Assembly (NCBI GenBank): GCA_944322095.1
Contig: CALUNU010000008.1
Span: 33,399-97,398 of the forward strand
DNA length: 64,000 bases
Origin: an uncultured Alloprevotella sp.
GTDB lineage: Bacteria > Bacteroidota > Bacteroidia > Bacteroidales > Bacteroidaceae
Direction of reading: 5' to 3'
The translations under genes and the position numbers were made by a program. Below the pieces are notes generated by a model that worked only from the letters and a program-made list of their open reading frames with translations, had not been told where the DNA came from and made no database searches. This document shows, piece by piece, positions 1-7,375 of the stretch (positions are counted from its first letter, which is position 1; every line of letters begins with the position of its first letter).

Positions 1-1765
1 GGGCCGGGGGCGGGCAGCCGTCGGCATTGGCGAGGGCTTGGGCCGTCTTGGGTGAATAGTAGGCGGCGTTCCAGCGGGCGTAGCGGCGGACGGCCTCGTC
101 GTCGGGGCGGGTGTAGAGCTGCACGAGGCGCTCGACGGAGCACACCGTGAGGCGCAGCACGCCGCCGGGGCGGAGCACGCGGAAGCATTCGCCGAGCAGC
201 TTCTGGCCGAGGCGGTAGGGGAGAAACTCGATGAGGTGTTCGAAGAAAACGTACCGGAAACTGCCGTCGGGCAGGGGAAAGCGTTGCGTGGCGTCGAGAA
301 ACGCTGCGCCGTAGGTGGGCTCTACGTCGGTGTTGAGCCAGCCGGGCAGCAGGTGGTGGCCGCAGCCCAGTTGCAGGGCGTGCGGGCCGGGTTGCGACAG
401 GTAGGGCGTCAGGCGGTCGACGGGTTCCTCTTCAATGGCGTGGCCCGAAAGATAGCGGCCGATGGCATAGAGGTAGTGGCCGGCGCGGTGGGTGCTCTCC
501 TCGAAGTGGCGCAGGATGCGGGCCTGTGTGTTGTTGCCCTCGGTCACGTCGGAATAACCGAAGTCCGCCTGGCGTGATACGTAGGGCACCGTGACCATCT
601 TGGCTGTGAGCAGGGCCGAGAGTTTTTCGTCGGCCACGTCGCGCACGCCGAAGCGGGCGTTGAGGATGGTGCGGAAAGCTTTGCGGTAGACGACGATGAA
701 CTGCGTGCACCAGAACCAGTCGTCCCAGAAAAGACCGCCGGGCAGGGGCACCAGATTGCGGAAGCCACCGATGCCGCCCGAAAGGAGCTCGGCACCCATG
801 GCGCCGGCCAGCAACACCTGGCGCAGAAAGCGGTTGCGCTCGTAGGCGGGGGTAAAAACGTGGTCGTCTTCGACGATAAGCACGGCGTCCTCGCCGTCAT
901 GCTCGGCCTTTTCGATGATTTTGCAGATGCTCTGCCAGAGGCCCACGGCGCCGTACTCGTGGCGGCAGGCTTCGACGATGTGGAGGTCGAACTCGTTGCG
1001 GCCCTCGAACTGCCGCAGGATGTGGGCACGGCGGTCGGTGCGCTCGGGCAGGTTGACGACGTAGGCGGGCAGAAACATGCCCGACACGTCGGTTTGGCGG
1101 ATGGCCTCGATGGTGGCTGCCGAGGTGGCGGCATAGAACGTGCGTATCTGTGAGAGCTTTTGCAGCAGGTTGCGGGCCCGGCGGAAGAAACCCTCGACGC
1201 GGCCGTCCTCGTTGTTGATGGTGGTGGCGTCGGAATAGCCAAACTCGCGCTGCTCGCTGATGTGCGGGTGGGTGACGAAGAGGCTGCGGCTGAGGTTGCC
1301 CAGATGGATGTCGGTGACGTAGCCCTCGTCGGTCTTCGAAGCCAGGATGCGGGCGTAGCAGCGGCGGAACACGACGGTGAACTGCATGCCGTTGAAGCCT
1401 GCCACCCAGAACAGGTGGTCGCTCACCTGCACGGGGCAGCGCGTCACGGCCATGCCGCCCGAAAGGATGTCGGCCCGCAGGGCGTCGGCCTCGGCGATGC
1501 GGTCGAAGAGGAACTGCGGCGAATAGTCGGGCGTGAAGACGTGGTCGTCCTCGCAGAAGATGAAGAAGGGCAGGTCGGCCCGGGCGGCGCGCTGCACGAT
1601 GCCGTAGAACGTTTGCCACAGGGCCCAAGGGCCGTTGGGCAGTTCGATGCCGGGCACGACGGTGAGACGGAACTCGGGGCGGCCGGCAAACTGCTCCTCG
1701 ATGGAGCGGCGCCGTTCGGTGCGGCAGGCCAGGTTGACGGCGAAGACGGGAATGGGTGTTTTCAT
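1..1765 (-). CDS. Tandem GT25-like glycosyltransferase plus SAM methyltransferase fusion, 3' end beyond window
   Basis: One open frame runs from the ATG at 1765-1763 off the left edge (588 codons visible, no stop). Residues about 5-200 and 230-430 are two related copies of a GT25/LPS-glycosyltransferase-like domain. Each copy has a V(N)L..RT(E/D)RR N-terminal motif, a CEDDHVFTP or VEDDHVFTP metal-binding DDH motif, an LSGG motif and an FGYSD motif near its end. From about residue 455 a class I methyltransferase begins, with QLGCGHHLLPGWLNTD (SAM-binding loop), FFEHLIEFLP and FRVLRPGGVLRL. Each domain is recognisable; the acceptor is unknown, though surface glycan or glycoprotein modification is plausible. 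The gene follows the VKOR-thioredoxin gene by 45 nt on the same strand and is probably co-transcribed with it. Confidence 0.8.
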   Translation of the reverse strand, partial: MKTPIPVFAVNLACRTERRRSIEEQFAGRPEFRLTVVPGIELPNGPWALWQTFYGIVQRAARADLPFFIFCEDDHVFTPDYSPQFLFDRIAEADALRADILSGGMAVTRCPVQVSDHLFWVAGFNGMQFTVVFRRCYARILASKTDEGYVTDIHLGNLSRSLFVTHPHISEQREFGYSDATTINNEDGRVEGFFRRARNLLQKLSQIRTFYAATSAATIEAIRQTDVSGMFLPAYVVNLPERTDRRAHILRQFEGRNEFDLHIVEACRHEYGAVGLWQSICKIIEKAEHDGEDAVLIVEDDHVFTPAYERNRFLRQVLLAGAMGAELLSGGIGGFRNLVPLPGGLFWDDWFWCTQFIVVYRKAFRTILNARFGVRDVADEKLSALLTAKMVTVPYVSRQADFGYSDVTEGNNTQARILRHFEESTHRAGHYLYAIGRYLSGHAIEEEPVDRLTPYLSQPGPHALQLGCGHHLLPGWLNTDVEPTYGAAFLDATQRFPLPDGSFRYVFFEHLIEFLPYRLGQKLLGECFRVLRPGGVLRLTVCSVERLVQLYTRPDDEAVRRYARWNAAYYSPKTAQALANADGCPPPA

Positions 1766-1810
1766 GCGGTCAGTGTTTCAGTATATATATAAGGTGTGGA
1801 TGGGCGGTCG

Positions 1811-3364
1811 TCAGGCGAGGGTGGCGAGGTCTTCGCCCCGGTAGGGTGGCGGCAGCGGGCGGCCGTCCACCAGCACGTGGGGGGTGGCCATGAGCCCGTT
1901 GGCCAGGCTCCACGCACGGTGGCGATCGAGCTCGGCTTCGACCTCGGCCGTATGGCTCTCTTCGGGGCCGATGCCGTCGAGCAGGGCCGGGTCGTGCGTG
2001 GCGTACCAGCGGTCGAGGAGCTCCCACGCGGCGTCGGGGCCGCGGCGGAGATAGGTGGCGACGATGCGGCGGTTGGTTTCGAGCAGCTCGTCGTTGAACG
2101 ACGTCAGGACGTACTGCACCCTCCACTCCCCGCCTTCGGGCAGAGCGTGGAGAGCGGCGTGCAGACGGGCACAGGGATTGCAGTGGGGATTGCTGAAGAC
2201 GGTGACGGTGTGGCTGGCACCGGCCGGGCCGAAGAACAGGGTGGAGGCTTCGGCCACGGAGACGGCCGGGCGCGGGGCGAGCAGCGCAAGGAACACCTCC
2301 TTGCGGCGTTTCAGCGCAGCGTGGGCCCACTTCCATTTCGAAGCCTCGCGGGCCCGGTCGTAAAGATCGGTCAGAAGGTGGACGGCCAGGCCGGCTGCCC
2401 CGCAGGCGGCGAGCAGCAACGCCAGGCCGGCCCAACCCGGGAAAGGCAGGGCAAACGAGCCCATGACAGCGTGCAGGGCAAAGAGCAGCCACAGGACGGC
2501 CATGACCGCCAGGCAGAGGCCGCACCAGCGGCGGGCGCGGAGGCGCTGATAGCCAATGCTCCACAGCGTGTAGGGCAGCGAGGCGGCCGCCGTGACGGCC
2601 GTCCAGAAGAGCTGCGAGGGACAGAACAGGGCGACGGCGGCGCTGACGCTGAAATAGGCCAGACCCACTTCGCTCCATCCGTAGCGGCCGAAGAGGCGGG
2701 CACCGGCCGTGCGGGCCACGGCGTTGCACCCGTCGCTGCCCGTGAGGCGGCAGATGCGGTCGGCCACGCCGTTGCTTACGTGCAGCTGTCGGAGCAGCAA
2801 CAGCCACGACAGCGCCAGCCCGATGGCCGAGAGAGCCACGACGCCCGCCCGCAGGGCAAGCGATGCCGGCGGCAACTGCGCCGCAGGCAGGAAACCGCCC
2901 GCACAGCACACGAGCAGGCACAGCGCCAGCCCCATGCGTTCGGCCCGGCGAATGCGTTCCTCGCGGCGGTGGAGGGCGTAGCCCGGCTCGCCGCTGCGGG
3001 CGTCGGGACGGGCCGTGAGCACGACGCCCGACCACGCAGACACGAACGCCTCGCGGCTGAGCGTGTGGCGGCCGTCGGCGCGTTCGATGACGACGGTTGC
3101 ATCGTCGACGGAGTGCACTACGGCGAGGTCGTCCTCCACCTGAGCCATGAAGGGGACGGGCAGGCGGCTGAGGGCAGCCTTGTCGTCGAGACGGAGGGCG
3201 TCGGAGGGCACGCCGTAGGACGCCAGCAGCCGGCGGATGCCGAACAGGGTGTACTTGTAGGGATGGCTTTCGAAGGCCTCGCGGGTGAACGCCCGGGTGT
3301 GGGGAACGCCGAGGGCGGCCAAGTAAACTTGGAAGAGGTTGTCGTGTGTCATTCGCAGTGACAT
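1811..3364 (-). CDS. VKOR-thioredoxin fusion with degenerate C39-like N-terminus
   Basis: The 517-residue membrane protein has three parts. Residues about 8-130 resemble the C39 peptidase-like domain of Bacteroidota VKOR proteins (HPYKYTLFGIRRLLASYGV), but no catalytic Cys sits in the expected place, so this part is probably non-proteolytic. Residues about 160-350 are the multi-helix VKOR domain, with a loop Cys pair (CRLTGSDGC, about 204-212) and the quinone-proximal WCGLC (about 280). Residues about 380-517 are a thioredoxin-like domain with SNPHCNPC (about 393-400) and a TP cis-proline (MATPHV). Such fusions catalyse quinone-linked disulfide formation in the periplasm. A later ATG (12 nt in) is an alternative start. 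What it oxidises is not shown; secreted Cys proteins are a reasonable guess. Confidence 0.85.
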   Translation of the reverse strand: MSLRMTHDNLFQVYLAALGVPHTRAFTREAFESHPYKYTLFGIRRLLASYGVPSDALRLDDKAALSRLPVPFMAQVEDDLAVVHSVDDATVVIERADGRHTLSREAFVSAWSGVVLTARPDARSGEPGYALHRREERIRRAERMGLALCLLVCCAGGFLPAAQLPPASLALRAGVVALSAIGLALSWLLLLRQLHVSNGVADRICRLTGSDGCNAVARTAGARLFGRYGWSEVGLAYFSVSAAVALFCPSQLFWTAVTAAASLPYTLWSIGYQRLRARRWCGLCLAVMAVLWLLFALHAVMGSFALPFPGWAGLALLLAACGAAGLAVHLLTDLYDRAREASKWKWAHAALKRRKEVFLALLAPRPAVSVAEASTLFFGPAGASHTVTVFSNPHCNPCARLHAALHALPEGGEWRVQYVLTSFNDELLETNRRIVATYLRRGPDAAWELLDRWYATHDPALLDGIGPEESHTAEVEAELDRHRAWSLANGLMATPHVLVDGRPLPPPYRGEDLATLA

Positions 3365-3434
3365 TAGATGTAAGGTGCAGGCGAGGCTGTGTGAAACGCG
3401 TTTGTTTCGCCTTTTCGCCGTGGTGTTTCATTTG

Positions 3435-3442
3435 CAAATGTA
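3435..3442 (-). promoter_or_regulatory. -7 element TACATTTG upstream of the VKOR-thioredoxin gene
   Basis: TACATTTG on the minus strand matches the Bacteroidota -7 consensus TAnnTTTG. It lies 70 nt upstream of the start codon. I see no convincing -33 TTG at the usual spacing. Confidence 0.5.
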
Positions 3443-4078
3443 GAAAAAGAAAGTTACGGTGAGCCAGTAAATATGGATTATTTCGGCCTTTTCTGGGCTT
3501 ACTCGTCGGTTTTTGCAAGAAAAACTGTTTTTTTGTACGATTTTGCAAGACGGAGATGGCAAAACGCAGGGCGTTTTTGGCCGAAAAATGGGTGCTTTCT
3601 GTGGCTTGTGGCGGGGGAGAGGGCCCGGGGCGCGCGGTGATGCGGGCCCGGCCGCCCGGCGGCAGGCGTGGACGGCCGGGCGACGCTGCGGCACCGTCCG
3701 GGGGAGCGTTTGGCGCGGAAATGGCTTCCGCTTCGTTGGGAGGGAGCCTCAATTTTCCAAAAAATTGCGACATCTGTCGGCGGGCGTTTTAGAGCGGACA
3801 GGGAGCTTTTCGAGGCAAAAATGGGACCGTCTGACGGAAACATCCCATGGAAATGGCGATCCATGGGATGGATTTTGAGATCGATGGGATGTTTCGGACG
3901 AACGAAGGCCTTGATTTTTTCGAAAAATGGGCCCAAAATGGGGCTTTTTGGCGGCCTTTTGAGGAGCCTTTGGACGTAAGGCGCACAAAATCAAGAGTAT
4001 ACAAAAATCGCCCATATCTGTCCGTCGCGGCGACGGTCAAAATGGGCGGTGCTGTGCGTGTTAAAAAAATCCGACTTT
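3443..4078. other. Gene-free stretch with no recognised coding function
   Basis: Open frames here lack homology-like features and overlap each other on both strands. The stretch mixes AT-rich segments with a very GC-rich core (about 3610-3710). It contains a CCATGGGAT repeat cluster at 3839-3896 (listed separately). I see no RNA gene. Confidence 0.5.
3839..3896. repeat. CCATGGGAT inverted/direct repeat cluster, copy 1
   Basis: AACATCCCATGG opens the cluster and ATGGGATGTT closes it as its inverse, with GATCCATGGGATGG between. The same building block recurs in a different arrangement at 47230-47301, also in a gene-free stretch, so it looks like a dispersed intergenic repeat family. Confidence 0.7.
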
Positions 4079-4307
4079 GTCAATTGACAATGGACAATGG
4101 GGGCTTTTCAATGGACAATTGATAATTGACAATTGAAAATGGGGAAAGGATGGTTGAAGGTGAATGTAGTGGCGGGGCTGTTGCCCCGAGCGGGTGAGAC
4201 GCGATGAATCGCGTCTCTACGTGGCGGACATTGTGCTGCTTTTCCCTACCTTCATTCTCAATTGTCAATTCTTAATTTTCAATTGTCCATTGTCAATTGT
4301 CAATTGT
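4079..4307. mobile_element. MITE-like element: inverted TTGACAATTG-type ends around a palindrome
   Basis: The left end carries CAATTGACAATGGACAAT (from 4081). The right end carries the inverse, ATTGTCCATTGTCAATTG (about 4281-4298), among further degenerate repeats. Between them, at 4196-4217, is a perfect 9-bp-arm palindrome, GAGACGCGA/TCGCGTCTC. There is no coding capacity. The right end runs into the 3' end of the TPR gene and supplies its stop codon. The palindrome recurs at 46454-46475 and 46538-46559, and the end-repeat units recur at 44572-44620. Confidence 0.6.
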
Positions 4308-5226
4308 TAGAGAACGTCCCGTCGATGCGGCCTGCGGCTTCGGGGCTGAGGGCGAGGGCCTGCTTGAGGTCGTCGGCCGCGCCGGCGGCGTCGTGGAGCT
4401 GCATTTTGAGGCGCCCGCGTCGCTCGTAGGCCTCGGCAAAGTCGGGCATGAGGCCGATGGCCTCGTCGTAGAGCGCGAGGGCCAGTTCGTGGCGGTGGGC
4501 GGCGTCGTAGAGACTGCCCAGCAGCAGGACGGCTTCGCGGTGGAAGGGGTTGAGCGCGCGGAGGCGTTCGGCGGTGGTCAGGGCGTCGTAGGTGCTTCCG
4601 GCGGCAGCCAGGGCGCGGGCATGGAGCAGGAGGCACGTTTCGTCGTCGGGAGCGTCGGCGGTGAGCGTCTGCGTGTCGGCCAGCGCCTCGCGGCCCTGGC
4701 CCATGTCGAGCAGGATTTCGGCGCGCAGGCGGCGGGCGGTGGCATAGTCGGGGCGGGCGGCCAGGGCCTGCGTGAGGGCGGCGATGGCGCCGAAGAGGTT
4801 GCCCGCGGCGCGTTCGGCCAGGGCCAGCACGTAGCGGGTGCGTACCTCGTCGGGGTGGGCGGCCACGAGGGCGTTGGCCACGCTGAGCGCCTCGTCGGGG
4901 GCGCCGGTGCGCGTGAGGCTCTGCGAGAGCAGCAGGGCCACCTCGACGTTGTCGGGCTCGGCCGCGGCCAGGCGCCGCAGCAGGGGCAGGGCGCCGGCGT
5001 CGTCGCCTTGGAGCAGGTGCACCTCGGCCAGATGGCCGGCGGTGGCGAGGTCGTCGTTGAGGCGCAGGGCCTCTTCGAGGCAGGCGGCGGCATGGGGCAG
5101 GGCGCCGGCCCGGCGGGCACGCAGGCCTTCGTCGCGCAGCGTTTCGAAGCGGCGCAGGCGCTGGCGCTGCTCTTTTTCTTCGGGTGTGGGCTCGGGCCCA
5201 CCGAAAAGCTTGTTGAGGAATGACAT
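4300..5226 (-). CDS. TPR repeat protein, probably cytosolic
   Basis: The protein has 308 residues, no signal peptide and a short charged N-terminus (MSFLNKLFGG..TPEEKEQRQRL), followed by about seven to eight tetratricopeptide helix pairs (for example LAEVHLLQGDDAGALPLLRRL and LALYDEAIGLMPDFAEAYERR). TPR arrays bind proteins, so no enzymatic role is indicated. The last codons (Asn-Asn-stop) lie within the repeat element at 4259-4307, so the natural C-terminus may have been altered by insertion of that element. The gene lies 124 nt downstream of fabI on the same strand. Confidence 0.8.
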   Translation of the reverse strand: MSFLNKLFGGPEPTPEEKEQRQRLRRFETLRDEGLRARRAGALPHAAACLEEALRLNDDLATAGHLAEVHLLQGDDAGALPLLRRLAAAEPDNVEVALLLSQSLTRTGAPDEALSVANALVAAHPDEVRTRYVLALAERAAGNLFGAIAALTQALAARPDYATARRLRAEILLDMGQGREALADTQTLTADAPDDETCLLLHARALAAAGSTYDALTTAERLRALNPFHREAVLLLGSLYDAAHRHELALALYDEAIGLMPDFAEAYERRGRLKMQLHDAAGAADDLKQALALSPEAAGRIDGTFSNN

Positions 5227-5274
5227 AAGGCAATGGTTTTGGCGAGCCGTCGCGACGGGCGCCCCCTTGATGCA

Positions 5275-5318
5275 CCATGTGCCGGCGTCTGCCGGGTGGG
5301 CAGCGTCGGCACATGGGT
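5275..5318 (-). terminator. Hairpin after fabI
   Basis: CATGTGCCG..CTGCC pairs with GGCAG..CGGCACATG in the fabI-TPR gap. It lacks a clear T-tract on the minus strand, so termination is uncertain. Confidence 0.4.
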
Positions 5319-5350
5319 GGGAGGGCTGTGGCGCTGGACGGCGCGTGGGG

Positions 5351-6208
5351 TTATCCGTAGATGATGTTTCCGTTCTCGTCCTCGTAGGGCTTCATGTCTT
5401 TGCTGTACTGGTTCATGGCGCGCAGGCTCATGCCCATGCTCGAGAAGCCGCCGTCGTGGAAAAGGTTCTGCATGGTGACCTTGCGCGTGAGGTCGGAGAA
5501 CATCACGACGCAATAGTCGGCACACTCGTCGGCTGTGGCGTTGCCCAGGGGGCTCATCTTGTTGGCAAAGTCCATGAGGTGTTCCATCTCCTTGATGCCG
5601 TTGCCGGCCGTCGTGGGCGTGGGCGACTGCGAAATGGTGTTGATGCGCACGTGGTGCTCTCGGCCATAGATGTAGCCAAAGCTGCGGGCGATGCTTTCGA
5701 GCAGGCTCTTGGCGTCGGCCATGTCGTTATAGCCGAAGAAGGTGCGCTGGGCAGCCACGTAGGTGAGGGCCACGACGCTGCCGTAGTCGGCAATGGCGCC
5801 AAGGCGCTTGGCCACCTGCAACATCTTGTGGAACGAGACGGCCGAGATGTCGAGCGTTTTGGAGAGCATGCCGTAGTCGAGGTTGTCGTAGGTGCGGCGC
5901 TTGCGCACGTTGGGGCTCATGCCGATGGAGTGGAGCAGGAAGTCGACGGGGCCGCCGAGCTTTTCCATCGACTCGGTGAAGACGCGTTCGAGATCGTCGA
6001 CGCTGGTGGCGTCGGCAGGGATGATGGGGGCGTTGAGCTGGCGGCCGAGCTCGTCGAGCTGGCCCATGCGCAGGGCCATGGGCGTGTTGCTCAGGGTGAT
6101 GACGGCCCCTTCTTCAACGGCCTTGACGGCCACTTTCCAAGCAATGGACTGTTCGTTGAGAGCGCCGAAGATGATGCCGCGCTTCCCTTGTAGTAAATTG
6201 TGCGTCAT
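5351..6208 (-). CDS. fabI: Enoyl-[acyl-carrier-protein] reductase (FabI)
   Basis: The start ATG gives MTHNLLQGKRGIIFGALNEQSIAWKVA, a typical FabI N-terminus, and a 285-residue SDR-fold protein. FabI reduces enoyl-ACP with NAD(P)H in the last step of type II fatty acid elongation. Visible features are the nucleotide-binding loop (FGALNEQSIAW), the active-site Y-x6-K (YNDMADAK) and the SQSPTPTTAGNGI substrate loop. The frame is open further upstream, but the segment before this ATG contains the promoter and is not FabI-like. It is the standard target of triclosan-type inhibitors (family knowledge). Confidence 0.95.
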   Translation of the reverse strand: MTHNLLQGKRGIIFGALNEQSIAWKVAVKAVEEGAVITLSNTPMALRMGQLDELGRQLNAPIIPADATSVDDLERVFTESMEKLGGPVDFLLHSIGMSPNVRKRRTYDNLDYGMLSKTLDISAVSFHKMLQVAKRLGAIADYGSVVALTYVAAQRTFFGYNDMADAKSLLESIARSFGYIYGREHHVRINTISQSPTPTTAGNGIKEMEHLMDFANKMSPLGNATADECADYCVVMFSDLTRKVTMQNLFHDGGFSSMGMSLRAMNQYSKDMKPYEDENGNIIYG

Positions 6209-6235
6209 GAGATGTTTTGAATTTGGATTGCGGCA

Positions 6236-6243
6236 CAAAAGTA
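6236..6243 (-). promoter_or_regulatory. -7 element TACTTTTG for fabI
   Basis: TACTTTTG lies 28 nt upstream of the fabI ATG on the minus strand, with TTG-containing sequence further upstream, as in Bacteroidota sigma-ABfr promoters. Confidence 0.65.
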
Positions 6244-6285
6244 CAAACTCTGTGCAAGACGGACAAACGTTTTGTTGAAAAAACG

Positions 6286-7239
6286 TTATTTGCGGGGCGA
6301 AGGAGGTGCGTTTTCGCCCGATGGGGCCGGGGGAGCGCCGTTGGCGGGGGCGGCCTCGGACGAGGTGCGGCGGCCGCGCGTGAAGATGATGATGACCACG
6401 GCGGGGATGATGAGCAGCACGCCGAGCAGGACGTTGAGCGTGAGGGGCTCGCCCAGCAGCAGGCAGCCCAAGGCCACGGCCGTGAGGGGTTCGAGCGCGC
6501 CGAGCACGGCCGTCATGGTGGAGCCGATGCGCTTGACGGCACCGACGACGGCCAGATTGGTGACAACCGTGCAGACGAGGGCCAGCAGGAAGAGGTTGAG
6601 GGCGGCGTCGGCCGTGGGGACGGGGCACAGGCGGTTCTGGCGCAGGGCTTCGGCGGCGAAGATGAGGGCGCCGAGAGCCATGACGTAGAACGTGAGGCGC
6701 AGCGAGTCCATGCCGCGCAGGCGCGAGCGGTTGACGCGGATGATGTAGAGCGCGTAGCACACGGCCGAGATGAGCACGATGACGACGCCGCGCAGCCCGG
6801 CGTGGGCGCCGTCGGGCTGCCACGAGAGCACGCCCACGCCCACGGCAGCCATGAGGGCGGCCAGGAGGGTGCTGAGCTTGCGGGCTTCGTGGTAGAAGAC
6901 AATCATGAGGAGCGCCGTGACGACGGGGTACATGAAATGGATGGTCGTGGCCACGCCCGTCGTCATGTAGTTGTAGCCGTCGAGCAGGAAAAGGGCCGAG
7001 CCGTCGGAGATGAAGGCCACGTAGAGAAGCGAGACGAGTTCGCCGCGCGTCACGCGGAAGCTCTTGCGCAGCAGGAGCATGACGAGGCCCAGGAGCAGGG
7101 CGGCCGTGGCGAAGCGGTAGAAAAGGATGGAGGGGTCGGGCAGGCCGGCGCTGCGCACGGGGACTGTAAACGTGGGGATGAAGCCGTAGCACACGGCGGC
7201 CAGCAGGCCGAGAAGGGTGCCCTTGACATATCGGTGCAT
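6286..7239 (-). CDS. DMT-superfamily (EamA) transporter
   Basis: The 317-residue protein has ten hydrophobic helices in two five-helix EamA repeats. The first starts GTLLGLLAAVCYGFIPTF; the second starts GVVIVLISAVCYALYIIRV and ends in the typical LEPLTAVALGCLLLGEPLT. EamA proteins export or exchange small metabolites across the inner membrane. The substrate cannot be told. The last 30 residues (Pro/Ala-rich, SEAAPANGAPPAPSG) are a cytosolic tail. Confidence 0.88.
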   Translation of the reverse strand: MHRYVKGTLLGLLAAVCYGFIPTFTVPVRSAGLPDPSILFYRFATAALLLGLVMLLLRKSFRVTRGELVSLLYVAFISDGSALFLLDGYNYMTTGVATTIHFMYPVVTALLMIVFYHEARKLSTLLAALMAAVGVGVLSWQPDGAHAGLRGVVIVLISAVCYALYIIRVNRSRLRGMDSLRLTFYVMALGALIFAAEALRQNRLCPVPTADAALNLFLLALVCTVVTNLAVVGAVKRIGSTMTAVLGALEPLTAVALGCLLLGEPLTLNVLLGVLLIIPAVVIIIFTRGRRTSSEAAPANGAPPAPSGENAPPSPRK

Positions 7240-7302
7240 GGATGGTGAGGGTGTTTTGGGGGGAGGGGTGAGACGTGGACGGGCCGGTGCCGGCGGGCGG
7301 GC

Positions 7303-7352
7303 CCAAGAAAAGCGGGCATCCGTCCGCCACGGGGGAGGACAGGATGCCCGCT
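7303..7352 (-). terminator. Intrinsic terminator after the GH109-like gene
   Basis: AGCGGGCATCC (7311-7321) pairs with GGATGCCCGCT (7342-7352). On the minus strand the stem is followed by CTTTTCTTGG. Confidence 0.75.
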
Positions 7353-7375
7353 CGATGAGGGAGCCGGGCCGGCTG

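Noticed and set aside
1796..3361. Long plus-strand frame opposite the VKOR-thioredoxin gene
   Set aside because: The minus-strand frame has membrane helices and all expected Cys motifs; the plus frame is composition-driven.
1770..3773. Long minus-strand frame in another register across the same region
   Set aside because: Pro/Arg-rich shadow of the VKOR gene and promoter; no motifs.
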